The position numbers and the translations under genes are program-made. From assembly GCA_910589305.1 (NCBI GenBank), contig CAJUTV010000004.1, positions 15,890 to 79,889 on the forward strand: DNA of 64,000 nt. Direction: 5' to 3'. Below the pieces are notes generated by a model. It saw only the letters and a program-made list of their open reading frames with translations. It was not told the origin of the DNA and did not search any database. Positions 42,802 to 51,071 of the stretch are shown here, piece by piece. The first letter of the stretch is position 1. Each line of letters begins with the position of its first letter. The DNA is from an uncultured Lachnospira sp. GTDB lineage: Bacteria; Bacillota; Clostridia; Lachnospirales; Lachnospiraceae.

Positions 42802-44244
42802 ATGAACAAATATCCTGTAAATGATAGTTTTTATGATGAAGACCGTGTGCATGAAGAATGTGGCGTGTTTGGCGTCTATGATTTTGATGGAAAAGATGTG
42901 TCTTCAACCATATATTATGGATTATTTGCATTGCAACACAGAGGTCAGGAAAGCTGTGGAATTGCAGTTAGTGATACAAAAGGTCCAAAGGGAAAGGTGA
43001 TTTCCCACAAGGATATGGGGTTAGTAAATGACGTTTTTAACTCGGAAATTTTAGAACAATTAAAGGGAAATATAGGAATTGGGCATGTGCGCTATTCAAC
43101 TGCTGGCAGCAGTGTAAGAGAAAATGCACAGCCATTAGTTTTAAATTATGTAAAGGGAACGCTTGGCATGGCGCACAATGGCAATTTGTTAAATGCCGTT
43201 GAATTAAGGGACGAGCTTTCCTATACAGGCGCTATATTTCAGACAACGATTGACTCAGAAGTTATCGCTTATCTTATTGCAAGAGAGCGTTTAAAAGTGG
43301 GAACAGTTGAAGAGGCAGTAAAAAATGCTATGCTTAAAATTAAGGGAGCATATTCATTAATTGTGATGAGTCCACGCAAATTAATTGGTGCAAGAGACCC
43401 TTTTGGATTTAAGCCGCTTTGTATTGGAAAAAGGGATAACACCTATTTTCTCTCATCAGAGACTTGTGCGCTTGACACGGTAGGTGCTACATTTATAAGA
43501 GATGTGCTTCCTGGAGAGATTGTTACGATTACACAAGATGGTATTGCATCCGATACTTCTATGATGAGAGATGAAACAGCAAAGTGTATCTTTGAATATA
43601 TTTATTTTGCAAGACCAGACAGCAAATTTGATGGAATGGGTGTATATGAGTCAAGAATTAATGCGGGGCGTATTCTTGCAAAAACACATCCTGTTGAGGC
43701 GGATGTTGTAGTAGGCGTTCCTGAGTCTGGCAATCCAGCAGCGTTGGGGTATGCAATGGAATCGGGCATTCCTTACGGCAATGCGTTTATAAAAAATAAT
43801 TATGTTGGTCGAACCTTTATAAAGCCAAAACAAGAACAAAGAGAATCCAGTGTGATGGTAAAGTTGAATGTATTAAAGGAAGCAATAGAGGGCAAGCGAG
43901 TTGTTATGATTGATGATTCAATTGTGCGAGGGACAACTTGTGCAAGAATTGTAAGTCTACTTAAAAATGCAGGCGCAAAAGAAGTTCATGTAAGAATTAG
44001 CTCTCCTCCATTTTTACACCCTTGTTATTTTGGTACAGATATACCATCAGAAGAACAATTGATTGCTTCAGGCAATACGGTTGAACAGGTTTGCAAAATT
44101 ATAGGTGCAGATTCATTGGGCTATCTGGAAGTAGACCGATTAAGCGAGATGATATGCGGGCGCACAGGATTTTGTGATGCCTGTTTTACAGGGAATTACC
44201 CTGTTGAACCGCCTACAATTGATATACGCGGTGAGATGGGATAA
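42802..44244 (+). CDS. purF: Amidophosphoribosyltransferase
   Basis: This enzyme commits PRPP to purine synthesis using glutamine. The 480-residue protein has a propeptide of 19 residues before the ECGVFG nucleophile Cys, a class II amidotransferase domain and a PRTase domain with VVMIDDSIVRGTT. Cysteines in AKCIFEY, LHPCYFG and GFCDACF match the 4Fe-4S ligands of the oxygen-labile B. subtilis type, fitting an anaerobe. It starts 24 bp after purC with GAGGAG upstream. Confidence 0.97.
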   Translation: MNKYPVNDSFYDEDRVHEECGVFGVYDFDGKDVSSTIYYGLFALQHRGQESCGIAVSDTKGPKGKVISHKDMGLVNDVFNSEILEQLKGNIGIGHVRYSTAGSSVRENAQPLVLNYVKGTLGMAHNGNLLNAVELRDELSYTGAIFQTTIDSEVIAYLIARERLKVGTVEEAVKNAMLKIKGAYSLIVMSPRKLIGARDPFGFKPLCIGKRDNTYFLSSETCALDTVGATFIRDVLPGEIVTITQDGIASDTSMMRDETAKCIFEYIYFARPDSKFDGMGVYESRINAGRILAKTHPVEADVVVGVPESGNPAALGYAMESGIPYGNAFIKNNYVGRTFIKPKQEQRESSVMVKLNVLKEAIEGKRVVMIDDSIVRGTTCARIVSLLKNAGAKEVHVRISSPPFLHPCYFGTDIPSEEQLIASGNTVEQVCKIIGADSLGYLEVDRLSEMICGRTGFCDACFTGNYPVEPPTIDIRGEMG

Positions 44245-44332
44245 AAGGCTGTAAGCAAGCCTCAGAACTATAAAATAAAAATTGTTAAATGAGTGATTGT
44301 TAATATAGAAGCTAAAAATATAAAAAAATAAG

Positions 44333-44389
44333 AAAGGAGATAGTTACGGAAAATATTGTATTTATGAATTTTCGGTAACGGATTGACAG
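44333..44389 (+). promoter_or_regulatory. Detached Shine-Dalgarno with intervening hairpin (case D)
   Basis: AAAGGAG (44333-44339) is 50 nt from the purB ATG. Between them GTTACGGAAAAT (44343-44354) pairs with ATTTTCGGTAAC (44368-44379), 11 of 12 bp, loop 13 nt. The start lies 10 nt beyond the stem. Stem ends and flanks (AGTTAC...GTAACGG, then ATGAATGA) resemble case A at 8304. Confidence 0.7.
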
Positions 44390-45820
44390 ATGAATGACAG
44401 ATATCAGACACCGCTTGGTGAGCGATATGCCAGCAAAGAAATGCAGTATATTTTTTCTCCAGATATGAAATTTAAGACATGGAGAAAGTTGTGGATTGCA
44501 CTGGCAGAGACAGAAAAGGAATTAGGGCTTGATATTACAGACGAGCAGATTGCAGAGTTAAAGGCAAATGCAGATAATATTAATTATGAAGACGCAAAAG
44601 AGCGTGAGAAGGAAGTGCGCCACGATGTAATGTCGCATGTGCACGCATATGGACTTCAATGTCCTAAGGCAAAAGGAATTATTCATCTGGGTGCAACTTC
44701 ATGTTATGTTGGCGATAATACAGATATTATTATAATGACAGAAGGACTAAAACTTATTCGCAAAAAACTTGTCAATGTGATTGATGAACTTGCAACGTTT
44801 GCGGATAAGTACAAGACACAGCCAACACTTGCCTTTACTCATTTTCAGCCTGCACAGCCAACAACGGTTGGAAAACGTGCAGCGCTGTGGCTTAATGAAT
44901 TGGTTATAGACCTTGAAGATTTAGACTATGTACTCTCTACCATGAAGTTGTTAGGGTGTAAGGGAACAACAGGCACACAAGCTTCGTTTCTTGAATTATT
45001 TAATGGAGACCATGAAAAAATACGACAGATTGATAAAAAAATTGCTGAAAAAATGGGATTTGCAGCAAGTGTTGCGGTGTCTGGTCAGACGTATTCAAGA
45101 AAGATAGACACAAGAGTGTTGAATGTTCTTGCAGGTATTGCGGCAAGTGCGCATAAGTTTTCTAATGATATTCGTCTGTTGCAGCATTTAAAAGAAGTGG
45201 AGGAACCATTTGAAAAATCACAAATTGGCTCATCGGCTATGGCTTACAAGAGAAATCCTATGAGGAGTGAACGAATGGCGTCTCTTGCGGATTATGTAAT
45301 TTGTGATGCACTCAACCCAGCCATTATCTCATCAACACAATGGTTTGAAAGAACATTAGATGATTCAGCAAACAAGAGGCTTTCTGTTCCAGAGGGCTTT
45401 TTGGCAGTTGATGGCATACTTGATTTGTACTTAAATGTTGTTGATGGTCTTGTTGTCTATGAAAAGGTTATTGAGAAACGCTTGATGTCTGAGCTTCCAT
45501 TTATGGCAACTGAAAATATTATGATGGATGCCGTGAAAGCGGGAGGAGACAGACAAGAGCTGCATGAGAAGATTCGCGAATTGTCAATGATTGCAGGAAA
45601 GAGAGTAAAACAGGAAGGTCTTGACAACAATTTGCTTGAACTGATTGCAAAAGAGCCTATGTTTGGTGTTACGTTGGATGAACTGAAAGCAAAACTGGAG
45701 CCTTCAAAATATGTAGGGCGTTCAAAAGAGCAGGTTGAGGAATATTTATCAGAAGTAATCCAGCCAATTCTTGATGCAAATGCAGATATACTTGGAATAA
45801 AAGCAGAAATTAATGTATAA
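44390..45820 (+). CDS. purB: Adenylosuccinate lyase
   Basis: This enzyme cleaves SAICAR and adenylosuccinate, releasing fumarate in purine synthesis. The 476-residue protein carries the fumarase/aspartase superfamily signature GSSAMAYKRNPMRSE (about residues 280-294) and the TQASFLELF and FTHFQPAQPTTVG segments. The ATG has no adjacent ribosome binding site; the only good one is 50 nt upstream across a hairpin. Follows purF by 145 bp and ends in a strong terminator. Confidence 0.96.
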   Translation: MNDRYQTPLGERYASKEMQYIFSPDMKFKTWRKLWIALAETEKELGLDITDEQIAELKANADNINYEDAKEREKEVRHDVMSHVHAYGLQCPKAKGIIHLGATSCYVGDNTDIIIMTEGLKLIRKKLVNVIDELATFADKYKTQPTLAFTHFQPAQPTTVGKRAALWLNELVIDLEDLDYVLSTMKLLGCKGTTGTQASFLELFNGDHEKIRQIDKKIAEKMGFAASVAVSGQTYSRKIDTRVLNVLAGIAASAHKFSNDIRLLQHLKEVEEPFEKSQIGSSAMAYKRNPMRSERMASLADYVICDALNPAIISSTQWFERTLDDSANKRLSVPEGFLAVDGILDLYLNVVDGLVVYEKVIEKRLMSELPFMATENIMMDAVKAGGDRQELHEKIRELSMIAGKRVKQEGLDNNLLELIAKEPMFGVTLDELKAKLEPSKYVGRSKEQVEEYLSEVIQPILDANADILGIKAEINV

Positions 45821-45865
45821 TATATAATACAAATTATAATATAAATATAAAAAAATAAGTAAAAG

Positions 45866-45933
45866 AATGTTCCGTATTGTAATCTTGATTATGATAGTAA
45901 GAATAAGAGATTACAATATGGAACATTTTTTTA
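45866..45933 (+). terminator. Intrinsic terminator of the pur cluster
   Basis: AATGTTCCGTATTGTAATCT pairs with AGATTACAATATGGAACATT (one mismatch), followed by TTTTTT. Confidence 0.92.
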
Positions 45934-46049
45934 TATTGGAATGATTTTATAGAAAAATAATAAAAATTTAATAAATTATGTTTACGAAAATTTTATAAAG
46001 TGGTACAATTTTTTTAAGAGGGTGTGAAACGTTAAAAAATAAAGTTATA

Positions 46050-46136
46050 AGGAGGATTTATACGAAAAATAAATTATTCCACAGGTTAAAATGAATTTAA
46101 TTAATACTTTATGTCTATGTGTTGCTTGACATAAAG
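46050..46136 (+). other. Orphan ribosome binding site and hairpin upstream of the chemoreceptor
   Basis: AAGGAGG near 46050 is followed at normal spacing by ACG, not ATG, then ten sense codons (KNKLFHRLK) and a stop: possibly a start codon lost by mutation. CTTTATGTC (46107-46115) pairs with GACATAAAG (46128-46136); the 21 nt from 46103 recur exactly at 13571. The rest of 45934-46170 shows nothing. Confidence 0.45.
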
Positions 46137-46170
46137 TCATGCAAAGAGCAGCGCAGAAATGAGGATTTTT

Positions 46171-47994
46171 ATGAATGAAAAAGTACATAACAAGAAAAAA
46201 AGAAAGGGATTAAAGAGTTTTTCTAGCAAGTTGGTTTTATTTGCGGTCTCATTATTAGTGATAGAAGCACTTTGTCTTTCTGTTGTAGGGGTTATTTCAT
46301 TGCAACAGTCGTTTACAGAATCCATTGATAATTATATAGAAACAAGTAATACTGGATATAAGTCTGAGATAAAAGCTCAAGTTCAGTCTGCTATTTCCGT
46401 TATTAAAAAACAATATGAACAATATAAGAGTGGTGCTAAAACTGAAGCACAGGCAAAACAAGATGCACTTGAAGCCGTAAGAAATATGAGATATCGAGAC
46501 GATGATTCAGGTTATATTTGGATTGATGGCATTGATTATACGCTTGTTATGCATCCAGTACTTACAGAACAAGAAGGCACAAACAGACGTGACTTAAAAG
46601 ATAAAAATGGCGTTATGGTTACACAGGACGTTGTAAAAGCAGCACAAGAAGGCGGCGGATATAATGAGTTTCATTTTACAAAGGCAGATGGTGTAACAGT
46701 TGCACCTAAAATTGCTTATTCTGAATTATTTAAGGAATGGGGCTGGGCAGTTGCCACAGGAAATTATGTTGACGATATGAATGAACAGCTTCAGGCAAAA
46801 AGAGATGGCATTGAAGATTCTTTTCAGGGTATGGTATTTATGTATGTAGTTGTTGCCATAGTTGTTGTTATAGTAGGTATGCTTGCAGCATTATATTTTG
46901 GTCTTGTCATATCAAAAAGTATTAAAAAGATTGATTCGGATATCCGAAATGTTGCAAAAGGCGATTTGGGATTTTCCGGAGATGAGAAAATTATTGCAAG
47001 AGCAGATGAGATTGGACATATTGGAAGGTCTCTTGAAATGGTTAAAGAGGAGCTTTCTGGCATTATTGGAACAGTCCAAAATGGAAGCGTTGAGTTAAAA
47101 GAAGACAGTACTAGATTTGGCGAAAATTTTGCTGAAATTACGGAGAGTATCAAAAATATCAATATTGCGGTAGAAGAGCTTGCAGAAGGTGCAACAAATC
47201 AAGCAAATGAGACAGAAACTGTAAATAATAAGGTTATTGAACTTGGTGATATTATTGATGTTGAAAAAGATGGTGTTGAGAATTTGACAACATCTGTTGA
47301 TGTTATGATGGGACATTCGGATAAAGCAATGGAAAGTATTGAAGAATTGTATCGGATTACAGAGACAACAATTAATGCCATTTCTATTGTATCTGAACAG
47401 ACAGAAAAAAATAGTGATTCTGCTTCAAGTATCAGCAAAGCCGTTGAGATTATTAAAGGAATTGCTACACAGACAAATCTTTTATCATTAAATGCAAGTA
47501 TTGAGTCGGCAAGAGCTGGTGAAGCGGGACGTGGGTTTGCAGTTGTTGCTGAGCAAATTCGTGGTCTGGCAGAGGAGTCTGCTAAAAATGCAGAAGAGAT
47601 TGAGACCGTTGTAAAAGAGCTGCTCTATAATGTTAAAAATTCTATTTTGAAGATGAAAGAAGTTAATGAAGAAGTAGTACAGCAAAAACAACGATTGGAT
47701 ATCACAAAACAATCATTTGATTTGCTTTATGGGGAGATTCAAAGTGTAGACAATATGGCTAAAAAGATTGATGACCAGACAAGAGTTCTTGATGGCATTA
47801 GAACCGTTGTATCTGATTCTACAACAGGTCTTGCCAGTGTGATAGAACAAAATGCTGCCTCTATGCAGGAGACAAGTGCAAGTTTACAAATTCTTTCTGA
47901 ATCGATTGAATCATGCCAGAAAGATACAGTAAAACTCGTTGAATTAAGTAAAAAACAGACGCAGGAAACAGAGAAATTTAAACTTCTTGCGTAA
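46171..47994 (+). CDS. Methyl-accepting chemotaxis protein with single Cache sensor
   Basis: This 607-residue receptor has two membrane spans (about 19-41 and 212-238) around a periplasm-facing sCache domain (DDSGYIWIDGIDYTLVMHP; GWAVATGNYVDD). A HAMP domain follows, then a signalling coiled coil with the conserved tip IATQTNLLSLNASIESARAG and VVAEQIRGLAEES. It would report small carboxylate-like ligands to CheA/CheW. ATG 46171 follows GAGGA; an in-frame ATG at 46159 lies within that leader motif (CAGAAATGAGGA). Confidence 0.94.
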   Translation: MNEKVHNKKKRKGLKSFSSKLVLFAVSLLVIEALCLSVVGVISLQQSFTESIDNYIETSNTGYKSEIKAQVQSAISVIKKQYEQYKSGAKTEAQAKQDALEAVRNMRYRDDDSGYIWIDGIDYTLVMHPVLTEQEGTNRRDLKDKNGVMVTQDVVKAAQEGGGYNEFHFTKADGVTVAPKIAYSELFKEWGWAVATGNYVDDMNEQLQAKRDGIEDSFQGMVFMYVVVAIVVVIVGMLAALYFGLVISKSIKKIDSDIRNVAKGDLGFSGDEKIIARADEIGHIGRSLEMVKEELSGIIGTVQNGSVELKEDSTRFGENFAEITESIKNINIAVEELAEGATNQANETETVNNKVIELGDIIDVEKDGVENLTTSVDVMMGHSDKAMESIEELYRITETTINAISIVSEQTEKNSDSASSISKAVEIIKGIATQTNLLSLNASIESARAGEAGRGFAVVAEQIRGLAEESAKNAEEIETVVKELLYNVKNSILKMKEVNEEVVQQKQRLDITKQSFDLLYGEIQSVDNMAKKIDDQTRVLDGIRTVVSDSTTGLASVIEQNAASMQETSASLQILSESIESCQKDTVKLVELSKKQTQETEKFKLLA

Positions 47995-48020
47995 AAGTTG
48001 GAAAAAAATTTAAAAAAGAC

Positions 48021-48050
48021 TTGACAAAGTATGGAATCCGGTTTTATAAT
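48021..48050 (+). promoter_or_regulatory. SigmaA promoter of the tRNA-Val/tRNA-Met unit
   Basis: TTGACA (48021-48026), an 18-nt spacer and TATAAT (48045-48050) lie 75 bp upstream of tRNA-Val. Confidence 0.8.
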
Positions 48051-48125
48051 AGCAAAGTGGTTTGCAGTAGCAAGTATATTGATATTGCAAGAAACAAAGG
48101 ATTTATCCTGAGGTAAATGGAATAT

Positions 48126-48198
48126 GGGATCATAGCTCAGCTGGGAGAGCATCTGCCTTACAAGCAGAGGGTCATAGGTTCGAGCCCTATTGGTCCCA
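48126..48198 (+). tRNA. tRNA-Val (TAC)
   Basis: A 73-nt cloverleaf: acceptor GGGATCA/TGGTCCC, D arm GCTC...GAGC, anticodon stem TCTGC/GCAGA with loop CTTACAA (anticodon TAC), T arm ATAGG-TTCGAGC-CCTAT. No encoded CCA. Confidence 0.95.
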
Positions 48199-48254
48199 TA
48201 CATACATTTATTTTATATTAAGAATGGCTTAAAGCATGACATTCGTTATAATAT

Positions 48255-48328
48255 GGCGAGATAGCTCAGCTGGCTAGAGCACACGGTTCATACCCGTGTT
48301 GTCGTGGGTTCAAGTCCCTCTCTCGCTA
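48255..48328 (+). tRNA. tRNA-Met (CAT), elongator type
   Basis: A 74-nt cloverleaf: acceptor GGCGAGA/TCTCGCT (G1-U72 pair), D arm GCTC...GAGC, anticodon stem CACGG/CCGTG with loop TTCATAC, T arm GTGGG-TTCAAGT-CCCTC (last pair G-T/C allowing a wobble). It lacks the initiator C1-A72 mismatch and GGG/CCC anticodon stem, so it is elongator Met (or Ile2 if modified). Confidence 0.92.
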
Positions 48329-48333
48329 CTATA

Positions 48334-48365
48334 AAAAAGGAATCTGGTGACAGATTCCTTTTTTG
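48334..48365 (+). terminator. Intrinsic terminator of the tRNA unit
   Basis: AAAAAGGAATCTG pairs with CAGATTCCTTTTT around GTGA. Confidence 0.92.
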
Positions 48366-48395
48366 CATAGTTAAATATAAAAATGGAGGGCTTAT

Positions 48396-48950
48396 ATGAG
48401 AGTTGGACTTGGATATGATGTTCATCGGTTAGTTGAAAATAGAAAACTGATACTTGGAGGCGTTGAGATTCCTTATGAAAAAGGATTATTGGGACACTCC
48501 GATGCAGATGTGTTGATACATGCTATTATGGATGCATTGCTTGGTGCGGCTGCACTAGGCGATATAGGGCAGCATTTCCCAGATACCAATGAGGCTTACA
48601 AGGGAATTTCAAGTGTTAAACTTTTAAGTGAAGTTGCAAAATTATTGGAAGAAAATAATTATTTTATTGAAAATATTGATGCTACGATTATTGCACAAAA
48701 ACCAAAGATGGCACCTTATATTAAAATGATGAGAGAAAATATATCTAAAACACTTGGCATTGAATTAAGTCAAATTAATGTAAAGGCAACGACAGAGGAA
48801 GGGCTTGGTTTTACAGGCAGTGGAGAAGGTATATCATCACAGGCTATCTGTTCTATTTCTTCTGTTCTTGATTATATTTATAAGGAGCCTGCGTCAAGTT
48901 GCTGCAGTGGCTGCAATAAAAAGAACTGTGATAAAGAACGTTTAAACTAA
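48396..48950 (+). CDS. ispF: 2-C-methyl-D-erythritol 2,4-cyclodiphosphate synthase
   Basis: This enzyme forms the cyclodiphosphate of the non-mevalonate isoprenoid pathway. The 184-residue protein has Zn ligands in GYDVHR (Asp8, His10) and LLGHSDADVL, and the KATTEEGLGFTG signature. It is about 25 residues longer than usual, with a Cys-rich tail (SSCCSGCNKKNC) that may bind metal; this tail is unusual. GGAGGG precedes ATG. It opens the conserved block leading to sigH. Confidence 0.95.
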   Translation: MRVGLGYDVHRLVENRKLILGGVEIPYEKGLLGHSDADVLIHAIMDALLGAAALGDIGQHFPDTNEAYKGISSVKLLSEVAKLLEENNYFIENIDATIIAQKPKMAPYIKMMRENISKTLGIELSQINVKATTEEGLGFTGSGEGISSQAICSISSVLDYIYKEPASSCCSGCNKKNCDKERLN

Positions 48951-49019
48951 AGTAAAATGATATTTTATTGAAAGCAATATAAGAGTTTATAAAGAAAAAT
49001 AACAGAAATGAGGATTGAT

Positions 49020-50438
49020 ATGAAAATTTATAATACACTTACAAGACAAAAAGAAGATTTTATTCCTTTAGAGGATAATAAAGTAAAGATGTATGTGTGT
49101 GGACCAACGGTCTATAATTTTATTCATATTGGCAATGCACGTCCAATGATTTGCTTTGATACGGTTAGAAGATATCTTGAATATAAAGGGTATGAAGTGA
49201 ATTTTGTATCGAATTTTACAGATGTTGATGATAAAATTATAAAAAAAGCAATTGAGGAGGGCGTATCGGCTGAAGAAATATCAGCTCGATATATAGAAGA
49301 ATGTAAAAAAGATATGCAGGGTATGAATATTAAGCCTGCAACAACACACCCTTTGGCAACAAAGGAAATTGATGGCATGATTGATATGATTGATACGCTT
49401 ATTGACAAAGGGTACGCATATAACGTAAATGGGACAGTATATTACAGAACCAGAAAATTTGAAGGATATGGGAAACTTTCAAAAAAGAATATTGATGATT
49501 TAGAGGCAGGACACAGAGACGAGGCACACCAGTTAAAAGTCTCTGGTGAAGATGAGAAGGAAGACCCACTCGATTTTGTATTGTGGAAGCCAAAAAAAGA
49601 GGGAGAGCCTTCATGGCATTCTGCTTGGAGTGATGGAAGACCAGGCTGGCATATCGAGTGTTCAGTGATGTCTAAAAAATATTTAGCCGATGAGATTGAT
49701 ATTCATGCAGGTGGGGAAGACCTTATTTTTCCGCACCATGAAAATGAAATTGCCCAATCAGAGGCGGCAAACGGCGTGCCATTTGCAAAATATTGGATGC
49801 ACAATGCGTTTTTGAATATTAATAATAAAAAAATGTCAAAGTCGGAAGGCAATTTTTTTACAGTGCGTGATATAAGTCAAGAATATGATTTACAAGTATT
49901 ACGATTTTTTATGTTGTCGGCGCATTATAGAAATCCGATTAATTTTAGCCGTGAATTGATGGAATCGGCAAAAAATGGACTGGATAGAATTATTACATCG
50001 GTATCGAATTTAAAACATTTGCTTCAAAGTGCAAAAGAATCGCCTATAACAAAAGAAGAACAACAAAGATTCGATGAGATTAATACATTTTGTGATAAAT
50101 TTGAGCAGGCAATGGACGATGATTTTAATACAGCCGATGCCATTTCAGCCGTATTTGAATTGGTAAAGTATGCAAATTCAAACAGCAGCAGTGATAATAC
50201 AAAAGAATATATTGAACATTTATTGAAAAGAATAATCGTACTTACAGATATATTAGGGCTGATTGTAGAGCAAAAGGAAGAAATCCTTGACAGTGATATT
50301 GAAGCGTTAATTTTACAAAGACAACAGGCAAGAAAAGAAAAAAATTTTGCAAGAGCAGATGAGATTAGAGAAGAATTATTATCAAAAAATATTGTGTTAG
50401 AAGATACTAGAGAAGGCGTAAGATGGAAAAGAATTTAA
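49020..50438 (+). CDS. cysS: Cysteinyl-tRNA synthetase
   Basis: This class I synthetase charges tRNA-Cys. The 472-residue protein has the HIGH variant HIGNARP, the zinc cysteine in YVCGPTVYNF, the GWHIECSVM and HAGGEDLIFPHHENE metal-site segments, and KMSKSEGN. ATG 49020 has GAGGA 5-9 nt upstream inside leader motif CAGAAATGAGGA; an in-frame ATG at 49008 lies within that motif. The mrnC start overlaps its last 16 bp. Confidence 0.97.
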   Translation: MKIYNTLTRQKEDFIPLEDNKVKMYVCGPTVYNFIHIGNARPMICFDTVRRYLEYKGYEVNFVSNFTDVDDKIIKKAIEEGVSAEEISARYIEECKKDMQGMNIKPATTHPLATKEIDGMIDMIDTLIDKGYAYNVNGTVYYRTRKFEGYGKLSKKNIDDLEAGHRDEAHQLKVSGEDEKEDPLDFVLWKPKKEGEPSWHSAWSDGRPGWHIECSVMSKKYLADEIDIHAGGEDLIFPHHENEIAQSEAANGVPFAKYWMHNAFLNINNKKMSKSEGNFFTVRDISQEYDLQVLRFFMLSAHYRNPINFSRELMESAKNGLDRIITSVSNLKHLLQSAKESPITKEEQQRFDEINTFCDKFEQAMDDDFNTADAISAVFELVKYANSNSSSDNTKEYIEHLLKRIIVLTDILGLIVEQKEEILDSDIEALILQRQQARKEKNFARADEIREELLSKNIVLEDTREGVRWKRI

Positions 50439-50875
50439 CAAAATCACTAGAAGAAATTTTTAAAATTCATATCGATTCGCCCACGCAACTGTCTCCTTTG
50501 GTGCTGGCTTATATCGGCGACAGTATATATGATTTGGTAATAAAAACATATCTTTTAGAGACAAAGGGCAATATGCCTGTCAATAAACTAAATCATTATG
50601 CCAGTCATCTCTTAAAAGCAGTAACCCAGTCTGCTATGATGGAACAAATTGAACCTACATTATCAAAAGAAGAGGAAGCAGTGTATAAAAGAGGTCGCAA
50701 TGCAAAGTCTTATACATGTGCCAAAAATGCCAGTGTGGCAGAGTATAGAAAAGCTACCGGATTTGAGGCACTTTTAGGCTGGCTGTATTTAAAAGGTGAG
50801 TTTGATAGAATGATGGAAATAATTAAAATGGGTGTTGATAGTTTAACCTTATCAAGGAAGTCTCCCGCTTTTTAA
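50423..50875 (+). CDS. mrnC: Mini-ribonuclease III, C-terminus replaced by repeat sequence
   Basis: Mini-III trims 23S rRNA precursor ends. The 150-residue protein is an RNase III catalytic domain without a dsRNA-binding domain: LVLAYIGDSIYDLVIKTYL, KRGRNAKSYTCAKNASVAEYRKATGFEALLGWLYL with the catalytic acidic residues. The last 11 codons (SLTLSRKSPAF region) are read from the dispersed repeat starting at 50843, so the natural end of the gene has been replaced. The core seems intact and function likely. It overlaps cysS by 16 bp. Confidence 0.93.
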   Translation: MEKNLTKSLEEIFKIHIDSPTQLSPLVLAYIGDSIYDLVIKTYLLETKGNMPVNKLNHYASHLLKAVTQSAMMEQIEPTLSKEEEAVYKRGRNAKSYTCAKNASVAEYRKATGFEALLGWLYLKGEFDRMMEIIKMGVDSLTLSRKSPAF

Positions 50876-51010
50876 TCTCATCAAGAAAGTCACTCACTTC
50901 AATACAGCAGAGGCATAAGTGGTGGGAGGACTTGCGTTGCGATAACAGCTATGAGGTTAGGGTGTCAAACACCCGAGCAAGTAGCGCAGCGGATTATAAA
51001 TATCCGCTTG
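50843..51010 (+). repeat. Dispersed hairpin repeat, copy 5, invading mrnC
   Basis: From TTAACCTTATCAAGGAAGTC to ATATCCGCTTG. It has a partial internal duplication (TTTTTAATCTCATCAAGAAAGTC), a C/G-rich hairpin, AGCTATGAGGTTA and GGGTGTCAAACACCC, then GAGCAAGTAGCGCAGCGGAT. It supplies the mrnC stop codon at 50873 and separates mrnC from rlmB, which are normally adjacent. Confidence 0.85.
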
Positions 51011-51071
51011 ATAATACGTTTATTTATAAAAATACAATGAAGTGGATATTTACCGCGAAAGTGAGGCATAT

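Noticed and set aside
46824..47162. Minus-strand 112-codon frame inside the chemoreceptor gene
   Set aside because: Antisense shadow of the HAMP and coiled-coil coding region, Ser/Pro/Ile-rich and without initiation signals.
47739..48203. Minus-strand 154-codon frame over the end of the chemoreceptor and tRNA-Val
   Set aside because: It covers a tRNA gene and a conserved MCP coding end; its start reads through the tRNA, a common false gene.
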